Source: Rhizobacter sp. (GTDB taxonomy: Bacteria; Pseudomonadota; Gammaproteobacteria; Burkholderiales; Burkholderiaceae_C). Taken from it: a stretch of 11,376 bases of DNA. The notes beneath the pieces were generated by a model that worked only from the letters and a program-made list of their open reading frames with translations, was not told where the DNA came from and did no database searches. The position numbers were made by a program, and so were the translations under genes. Positions 6,897-11,376 of the stretch are shown piece after piece (within the stretch, counting starts at the first letter, position 1; every line of letters starts with the position of its first letter). Location of the stretch: the NCBI GenBank assembly GCA_025360945.1, contig JANYBE010000169.1, positions 1-11,376 of the forward strand, written 5' to 3'.

Positions 6897-7243
6897 GTGC
6901 ACGACCCGAATCGCGCCCACGCGATCCGGTACGCCGCGCTGGAGTAGCTCGTGCGAGCTGAGGTCACCCGCCTGGGCGTTCAGCCGATCGGCACCCTAGC
7001 CGGCAGGCTTGGCATCGCGGGTGACACCGGGCAATCCCATCAGAGGACTGGATGCCGATCCAACGCGTACTACGCACAAAACGCAGTTCGACTGGGTCTA
7101 GCTCTAGCGCAAGTGCATCATCGCGAGCCAAGTACGCGGGCCGATAGTGAAATCGGCTGAAAGTGCCGGCGACCAGCAGCTCGCCTGCCTGTACGGGTGC
7201 GTCAAGGCTGCGCAGCCAGACCCAGACCGGGTGCGGTAGCCAT
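6897..7243 (-). pseudogene. Decayed hipA-like toxin gene, N-terminal part
   Basis: Read on the minus strand, pieces of a HipA-type kinase toxin N terminus (Couple_hipA region) appear in two frames. From 7227 the frame gives VWVWLRSLDAPVQAGELL, then FHYRPAYLARDDALALELD, matching the family pattern in which a strand is followed by an F.Y...YLA segment and a short LPL-like stretch. From 7040 a shifted frame gives GLPGVTRDAKPAG, then a TAG at 6998-6996 where HipA proteins usually have Trp in a DAWG/DGWG motif. It continues as GADRLNAQAGDL and PDRVGAIRV, like the R.GALRF segment. A likely start ATG at 7243-7241 overlaps the preceding TGA by one base but is one base out of frame with the VWVW segment. 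At least two frameshifts and one stop therefore disable it, and the kinase domain is missing. HipA proteins are Ser/Thr kinases neutralised by HipB. Confidence 0.65.
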
Positions 7244-7395
7244 CAACGCAACTTGCGCATGGCAAACGCAACGGCTTCGGGGTCACGCTTGGGATCAAGA
7301 AGGCCATCCCACTGCGCCAACAGATTCAGCCGCTGCGGCCCATTGAGAAGGTTGCCCGTCGCAACGCCGTCGGAGCCGTCCTCCAGCGCGCGCTG
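7243..7395 (-). pseudogene. C-terminal piece of an HTH (HipB-like) antitoxin, fused to integrase
   Basis: The last 50 residues of a 135-residue composite frame read like the end of a small XRE-type helix-turn-helix protein: RALEDGSDGVATGNLL resembles the segment after the recognition helix (SxxE.G...v....LL), and the sequence ends DPEAVAFAMRKLR. The stop TGA at 7245-7243 overlaps the ATG of the hipA-like remnant by one base, as in hipBA-type operons. The upstream half of the HTH is missing, replaced in frame by integrase sequence. The junction lies within about 7395-7407. The HipB assignment rests on this short motif and on position, so it is moderate. Confidence 0.5.
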
Positions 7396-7650
7396 GGTGC
7401 TATCTTCCATGCGCCGATCGATGGAGTCGCGCAAGGTGACTGCACTAAGTTTTAGTGAAGCGAGGTTCACCTTGCCAACGCGCGCCTTGAGCATGTTCAG
7501 CGTCTCGCCCTTGGTCCTGCCGGGTCCCTTCGCCACGATCTCTTGGTACGTGTCGATCAAGTCCTCAAGCGTGGAGCCCTTGGGTACTGCCGGTGCGCCG
7601 TAGCTGCACGCGCGCCACTTACCGCTGGGCAACTGCGAAAATGTCGGCAT
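7396..7650 (-). pseudogene. Truncated tyrosine integrase (DusA-type), N-terminal part
   Basis: From the ATG at 7650 the protein begins MPTFSQLPSGKWRA, the usual start of phage and island integrases. It then continues TLEDLIDTYQEI, TKGETLNMLKARVGKVNLAS and LSAVTLRDSIDRRM, the core-binding (SAM-like) domain. About 35 residues expected between GKWRA and the core-binding domain appear deleted. The whole C-terminal catalytic domain (R...HxxR...Y) is gone, replaced by HTH sequence after residue 81. Integrases of this type insert into the 5' end of dusA, and this gene points away from dusA just upstream of it, exactly as in intact elements. It cannot be catalytically active. Confidence 0.75.
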
Positions 7651-7757
7651 GTGCAGGGCTCCGTGTGAGTGCATTCCGTGCGCGTCCAGTGGTGCCCGCA
7701 ATGTGCCCCTATTGATTTCCTCCGTGAGCACCTTGTGTGCACTTGTTGGTGCACGCG
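7651..7757. repeat. Cluster of GTGC repeats between int remnant and dusA
   Basis: GTGC occurs at 7651, 7669, 7678, 7692, 7703, 7737 and 7749, with a GAGC variant at 7726. The last three form imperfect 11-12 base tandem units: TGAGCACCTTG, TGTGCACTTGT and TGGTGCACGCG, two of them containing the palindrome GTGCAC. Near-helical spacing between an integrase gene and its attachment site suggests integrase arm-type sites or an operator. This role is inferred from position. Confidence 0.4.
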
Positions 7758-7764
7758 GGCCGAA

Positions 7765-8781
7765 ATGGTGATTTTTGTGGAACAAAATAGTCAATTAAAT
7801 CAACAAGTTAACGGATGGCAACTTAGCGTTGCCCCGATGATGGACTGGACAGATCGGCACTGCCGCTTCTTTCATCGCCTATTGACGAAGCGAACGCGCC
7901 TGTACACCGAGATGGTGACGAGCGGCGCGCTAATGCATGGCAACGTGCCGCGCCACCTCGACTTCAACGCCGAGGAGCACCCGCTTGCGCTGCAACTCGG
8001 CGGCAGCGAGCCGGCCCAGCTGGCGCATTGCGCGCGCCTCGCGCAGCAATGGGGCTACGACGAGGTGAATCTGAATTGCGGCTGCCCGAGCGAGCGCGTG
8101 CAGCGCGGCGCATTCGGCGCCTGTCTGATGAACGAACCACAGCTCGTCGCCGACTGCGTAAAGGCGATGCGCGACGCGGTCACATTGCCGGTGACCGTGA
8201 AGCACCGCATCGGCGTGGACAAGACCGAGAACTACGGGTTCGTGCGTGACTTCGTTGGCACGGTCGCTCAGGCCGGCTGCGAGGTCTTCATCGTGCATGC
8301 CCGCAACGCGTGGCTAAAGGGCATCAGTCCGAAAGAGAACCGCGAGTTGCCACCGCTGCGCTACGAGACGGTGCACCGGCTCAAGCGCGAGTTCCCGCAG
8401 CTCACGATCGTGCTCAACGGTGGCCTCAAGACGAACGCGCAGATCACCGAGCAACTGGCCCATGTTGACGGCGTGATGCTTGGCCGCGAGGCCTACCAAC
8501 AGCCCTGGGTGATGGCCGACTGGGACGCGCGCTTCTTCGGCGCCACGCCGGTGCAACGAGACCGCGACAACATCGAAGCCAAGATGGTGGCGTATATGCA
8601 GCGCACCGTAGAGGGCGGCGAGCCCTGGTCGCATGTGTCACGCCATTTGCTCGGTCTGCGCAACGGCCAGGCCGGGGCGCGCCGCTGGCGCCAAGTCTGG
8701 TCGGACCATCATCTAAAAAGCGCGCCACCTGCCACGGTGGCGGCGCACGCCAGCGCGGTGTTCAGCGCGGAGGCGGCGTAG
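7765..8781 (+). CDS. dusA: tRNA-dihydrouridine synthase A
   Basis: A 338-residue flavoenzyme that reduces specific D-loop uridines of tRNA to dihydrouridine, using FMN and NADPH in the cytoplasm. Landmarks are SVAPMMDWTDRHCR (21-34), LYTEMVTSGALMHG (46-59), HPLALQLGG (72-80), LNCGCPSERVQ with catalytic Cys107, VKHRIGVD, FIVHARNAWLKG, SPKENRELPPL and DGVMLGREAYQ. These match the DusA subfamily, and the length is normal. The start is uncertain. The ATG at 7765 gives MVIFVEQNSQLNQQVNGWQL before the conserved core, an AT-rich, unconserved leader that may have come from the inserted element. A GTG at 7777 is also possible. The open frame reaches back to 7669 but lacks family similarity there. There is no clear ribosome binding site. 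The 3' end overlaps the convergent transporter gene by 20 bp. Confidence 0.95.
   Translation: MVIFVEQNSQLNQQVNGWQLSVAPMMDWTDRHCRFFHRLLTKRTRLYTEMVTSGALMHGNVPRHLDFNAEEHPLALQLGGSEPAQLAHCARLAQQWGYDEVNLNCGCPSERVQRGAFGACLMNEPQLVADCVKAMRDAVTLPVTVKHRIGVDKTENYGFVRDFVGTVAQAGCEVFIVHARNAWLKGISPKENRELPPLRYETVHRLKREFPQLTIVLNGGLKTNAQITEQLAHVDGVMLGREAYQQPWVMADWDARFFGATPVQRDRDNIEAKMVAYMQRTVEGGEPWSHVSRHLLGLRNGQAGARRWRQVWSDHHLKSAPPATVAAHASAVFSAEAA
7831..7865 (+). other. Probable dusA attachment site (att) of the lost element
   Basis: This stretch encodes APMMDWTDRHCR, the highly conserved 5' segment of dusA, which is the reported integration target of DusA-type integrases. An integrase remnant, GTGC repeats and an AT-rich stretch (about 7771-7815) precede it. 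I found no second copy of the segment in the window, so the far end of the element is either degraded or outside. The exact crossover bases cannot be fixed. Confidence 0.45.
8715..8746 (-). terminator. Intrinsic terminator of the minus-strand operon, inside dusA
   Basis: On the minus strand, CGCCACC (8742-8736) and GGTGGCG (8729-8723) form a 7-bp stem with a GTGGCA loop. It extends by three more pairs (GCG/CGC) past one bulged C and is followed at once by TTTTT (8719-8715). It starts 16 bp after the transporter stop at 8762. The sequence lies within the last codons of dusA on the other strand. Confidence 0.75.
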
Positions 8782-9697
8782 CGGCGGCGCGGGCTGGCCA
8801 GGTCGCGAGCACTACACCCGCGAGTGCCAGCCCGAAGGCGGCGGCCTGTGCCGAAGTGAAGCGTTCCCCGAGAAGCACCACGCCGACCAGCGCCGCGCTC
8901 ACCGGCAGCAGCACTGTGAAGATGCCCGCCTTCGAAGCCGGCACGTGGCGCAGGCCGGTCATCCACAACCACACGGTGACCATGCTCGCGGCGATCGAAT
9001 AGAAACCCAGCAGCCACCACGAGTGCGCGGCCACGGCACCGAAGTCGAAGCGCAGCGCCTGCCAAAGGCCGAGCGGCGTCACGAGCGCCAGACCCCACAG
9101 GTTGATCAGCGCGCTGATGCGCTTGGGCCCGACCTTGCCGGTGAGCTTCTTGCCGATCACCACGTAGCTGGCCTCGCAGGTCACGGCGCCGAGCAGCAGC
9201 AGATTGCCCAGCAGCGAACTCTCACTCGCGGCCCCGGCTCTCTTGGTTAGCGATACCAGCGCGATGCCGCCGACCGCGCAGGCGATGCCCAGCATCACGC
9301 GTCTCGCGATGCGCTCCTGCAAGAACGCGCGCGACATTAACGCTACCGCCGCTGGGATGCCCGCCATGATCACGCCCGCGGCAAGCGCCGAACTCATCGA
9401 GACGCCGAACAGCATGCAGATCGAGAACAGGAAATTGCCGAAGAACGATTCGAGGAACAGCAGCCTGCGGTCGTGTGGGCTCAGGCGCGATTCGCCCTCG
9501 CTGCGCCGAACCCACCGCGCCATCGCGACCGCCGCGATCCCGAAACGCAGCCACGCGAGCAGAAAGATCGGAAACACGAGGACCAGCAACTTTGACAAAC
9601 TCACGTAGCTGCCCACCAGCGCCATGCTGGCGCTCAAGCACAGGTACGCGAGCCACGGCGTGTGGTGGAGCTGTGCGCAAGCGGGCGAACTCTTCAA
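8762..9697 (-). CDS. EamA/DMT-family transporter
   Basis: An inner-membrane protein of about 311 residues with ten predicted helices and two EamA repeats. It starts with WLAYLCLSASMALVGSYV (about 15-32). FLLAWLRFGIAAVAMARW (45-62) and the second-repeat signature KAGIFTVLLPVSAALVG (256-272) leading to GERFT (277-281) are typical. The start is unclear. A TTG at 9697 overlaps the ligase stop by four bases and leaves room for the first helix. The first ATG (9625) would cut into that helix, giving 287 residues. The longer open frame to 10177 is antisense-like shadow of the ligase gene. It is the last gene of the operon and is probably an exporter of an amine or amino-acid compound, an inference from its partners. 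Confidence 0.88.
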   Translation of the reverse strand: MKSSPACAQLHHTPWLAYLCLSASMALVGSYVSLSKLLVLVFPIFLLAWLRFGIAAVAMARWVRRSEGESRLSPHDRRLLFLESFFGNFLFSICMLFGVSMSSALAAGVIMAGIPAAVALMSRAFLQERIARRVMLGIACAVGGIALVSLTKRAGAASESSLLGNLLLLGAVTCEASYVVIGKKLTGKVGPKRISALINLWGLALVTPLGLWQALRFDFGAVAAHSWWLLGFYSIAASMVTVWLWMTGLRHVPASKAGIFTVLLPVSAALVGVVLLGERFTSAQAAAFGLALAGVVLATWPARAAATPPPR

Positions 9698-11013
9698 AAC
9701 GCGGTCGCGTAGCGCGCGAACTCCCACTCGCCGACATGCCGTGCGTGCTCTGTCGCTTCGGCGCGCTTGAGAAGCACGAACTCGCCATGCAGCGTGTCGC
9801 CGAGCGCGGCGCGCATTACCGCGCTGGCCTCGAGTGCGTCGACCGCCTCGAACAGCGACTGCGGGAGCAGCGCGATGCCTCGAGCGCGGATATCGGCCAG
9901 CGGCAGAGTGAACAGATCGTCGGTGCACGCCGGCCCGGCGTCGAGCTCGCGCTCGATGCCGTCGAGCCCGGCTGCGATCAACCCCGCGGTCGCGAGGTAG
10001 GGGTTCGCTGACGAATCCGGCAATCGCCATTCGAAGCGGCCCGGTAGCGTGCGCACGAGCGCCGTGCGGTTGTTCGGGCCGTGGGCGACATGGGCCGGCG
10101 CCCAGCTCGTGCCCGACAGCGATTCGCCGACCAGCAAGCGCTTGTACGAATTCACAGTCGGCGCTGCTAGCGCGCACAGCGCGGCCGAATGGTGCAACAC
10201 GCCGGCGATGAACTTACGGCCGAGCGCGGAGAGGTTCTGGTCCTTCGCATCGAAGACGCAGCGCGTTCCCTCCCACAACGACGCATGAACGTGCAGGCCG
10301 CTGCCCGGCTGGTTCGCGAACGGCTTGGGCATCATCGAGAACACCATCCCGTGCCGCTCGGCAATGGCATGGGCCGCGAGCTTGAACAACATCAGGTGAT
10401 CCGCACTGCGCAGTGCCTCGTCGTTGCGGAAGTTGACCTCGTACTGGCCGTGCGCGTCCTCGTGGTCGAGTTGCAGCACGTCCAGACCACAGGCCGTCAG
10501 CGCGGTGCTCAGCTCCTGCAGAAACGGTGTCTGGCGTGCCAGGCTCTTCAGGTCGTAGCTGGGCTTGTCGAGGCGATCGGCCTCGTCGGCTGGAAACCAA
10601 CGGCGTTCGTGCCGGCGCAGCAGGAAGAACTCGGGCTCGATACCGGTCTGCAGGGTCCAGCCGCGCGCCGCGAGCCGGGCGGTGGCGCGCCTGAGCACCT
10701 GGCGCGGGCAGGCATCGAAGGGTGCACCGTCGACGAAGCCATCGCAGACGATGCGTGCGCAGCCGGGGATGAAGGGCAGGGCCTTGATCGTGCTCGCATC
10801 GCCGCGCGCGTAATACTCTGAGCGCAAGCCGGCGCGGCCCAGGCCCGTGCCCCAGATTGACGGGCCGGCGAAGCCCGCGCCGATTTCAAGCACATCGCCC
10901 AGATGCGCCAGCGGCACCAGCTTTCCCTTGGCCGTGCCGTGTACATCGGTGAACTGCACGAGCAGCGTGTGGACGCCCGCGGTGCTCAGGCGCTCACGAA
11001 TGGAGTCAAGCAT
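9694..11013 (-). CDS. Glutamine-synthetase-family ligase (type III/PuuA-like)
   Basis: A 439-residue ATP-dependent ligase of the glutamine synthetase fold. Active-site landmarks are GIEPEFF (Glu126, Glu128), HEDAHGQYEVNF (Glu185, Glu192), SGLHVHASLW (His241, His243), NSYKRL (288-293), NNRTALVR (314-321) and RFEWRLPDSSANPYL (326-340). The N terminus (VQFTDVHGTAKGKLVP) matches the beta-grasp domain of type III-like and gamma-glutamyl-amine ligases rather than GlnA, and the regulatory Tyr adenylylation loop is not evident. It overlaps a PuuC-like dehydrogenase gene by 8 bp upstream and the transporter gene downstream. That pairing suggests gamma-glutamylation of an amine or polyamine before oxidation, although glutamine or another gamma-glutamyl product is possible. 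Confidence 0.88.
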   Translation of the reverse strand: MLDSIRERLSTAGVHTLLVQFTDVHGTAKGKLVPLAHLGDVLEIGAGFAGPSIWGTGLGRAGLRSEYYARGDASTIKALPFIPGCARIVCDGFVDGAPFDACPRQVLRRATARLAARGWTLQTGIEPEFFLLRRHERRWFPADEADRLDKPSYDLKSLARQTPFLQELSTALTACGLDVLQLDHEDAHGQYEVNFRNDEALRSADHLMLFKLAAHAIAERHGMVFSMMPKPFANQPGSGLHVHASLWEGTRCVFDAKDQNLSALGRKFIAGVLHHSAALCALAAPTVNSYKRLLVGESLSGTSWAPAHVAHGPNNRTALVRTLPGRFEWRLPDSSANPYLATAGLIAAGLDGIERELDAGPACTDDLFTLPLADIRARGIALLPQSLFEAVDALEASAVMRAALGDTLHGEFVLLKRAEATEHARHVGEWEFARYATAF

Positions 11014-11376
11014 CGATGCGGATCCAGGTCGTCTTCAGCTCGGTGTACTTGTCGAACGCGTGCAGTGACTTGTCACGGCCGTTGCCCGATTGCTTGAATC
11101 CGCCGAAGGGAACGCTGATGTCGTCCTCGTCGTACTGGTTCACGTGCACGGTGCCGGCGCGCAGCGCGCGCGCGACGCGGTGGGCACGGTTAATGTTGTC
11201 ACTCCAGACGCTGGCCTGCAGGCCGTAGGCGCTGTCGTTGGCTTGTCACGGCCTCGGCCTCATCCTTGAAACGGATCACCGACAGGACGGGGCCGAAGAT
11301 CTCTTCGCGCGCGATCTTCATCGTGTTGCTGACGCCGTCGAACACGGTCGGTTCGACATAGAAGCCGCCGGTTTCG
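11006..11376 (-). pseudogene. PuuC-like aldehyde dehydrogenase, C-terminal part with frameshift
   Basis: Only the C-terminal quarter lies in the window. The first frame gives ETGGFYVEPTVFDGV and IAREEIFGPVLSVIRF. After EAEAV (minus-strand GTGACAAGCC, about 11241-11249) the dehydrogenase sequence continues in another frame: ANDSAYGLQASVWSDNIN, VNQYDEDDISVPFGGFKQSG and TELKTTWIRIDA. Two bases appear to be missing (or one added), and the unshifted frame meets a TGA at 11201-11199. This is either a real inactivating mutation or a sequencing or assembly error. The ending resembles E. coli PuuC, the gamma-glutamyl-gamma-aminobutyraldehyde dehydrogenase. The catalytic Cys and NAD-binding residues lie outside the window. 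The gene overlaps the ligase start by 8 bp, so they are co-transcribed. Confidence 0.8.

Larger units (their letters stand above)
6897..7865. mobile_element. Remnant of a dusA-integrated island with hipBA-like genes
   Basis: This block groups the truncated integrase, the HTH antitoxin piece fused to it, the frameshifted hipA-like gene, the GTGC repeats and the dusA target. All protein remnants are on the minus strand and run away from dusA. The left border is unknown: the small genes down to about 5384 could also be cargo. No transposase or direct-repeat boundary was found. Confidence 0.5.

Noticed and set aside
7669..7764. N-terminal extension of DusA
   Set aside because: The extra 32 residues are Cys-rich, unlike the family, and cover the GTGC repeat region; normal DusA length is reached from 7765.
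5700..7800. CRISPR array or tRNA gene in the accessory stretch
   Set aside because: No regularly spaced identical repeats of CRISPR length and no cloverleaf with a TTCGAAT-type T arm were found by eye.
9698..10177. N-terminal extension of the second EamA protein
   Set aside because: It lies within the ligase gene in another frame and has a low-complexity Arg-rich composition.
10189..10821. Plus-strand open frame of 210 codons
   Set aside because: It is antisense to the glutamine-synthetase-family gene and has no recognisable domain.

Overview
The window is GC-rich, densely coded bacterial DNA. DusA, the small hypothetical proteins and the general gene style suggest a betaproteobacterium, most likely Burkholderiales. 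That placement is inferred from reading proteins by eye; there is no rRNA or marker gene to confirm it.

Bases 1-5362 form one tightly packed plus-strand operon. It holds the tail of an unidentified gene, an EamA/DMT transporter, a wax ester synthase/diacylglycerol acyltransferase (WS/DGAT) with a lysine/alanine-rich tail, a lipase-like alpha/beta hydrolase, a heme catalase-family protein and a second alpha/beta hydrolase. Gaps are 1-31 bp or overlaps. The content suggests neutral-lipid (wax ester or triacylglycerol) synthesis and turnover, with a heme protein that may handle peroxides or lipid hydroperoxides.

Bases 5363-7764 are accessory DNA. Two small divergent genes (5384-5581 minus, 5761-6045 plus) encode proteins that align without gaps and appear to be paralogues. 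Between them lies a palindromic REP-like element. Two further small genes converge at 6518/6521, the second encoding a C-terminally anchored membrane protein. Next come minus-strand remnants of a mobile element: a broken hipA-like toxin gene, the C-terminal part of an HTH antitoxin-like protein, and the N-terminal part of a tyrosine integrase fused in frame to that antitoxin piece. They lie directly against the 5' end of dusA, the known integration site of DusA-type integrases. This is best read as a decayed dusA-integrated island that carried a hipBA-like toxin-antitoxin pair.

Bases 7765-8781 are dusA (tRNA-dihydrouridine synthase A). Its 3' end overlaps a convergent minus-strand operon (8762-11376) made of a PuuC-like aldehyde dehydrogenase (partial, with an apparent frameshift), a glutamine-synthetase-family ligase and an EamA/DMT transporter, joined by overlapping start and stop codons. 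The ligase and dehydrogenase pairing resembles gamma-glutamylation routes for amine or polyamine breakdown. A strong intrinsic terminator for this operon lies inside the dusA coding sequence.
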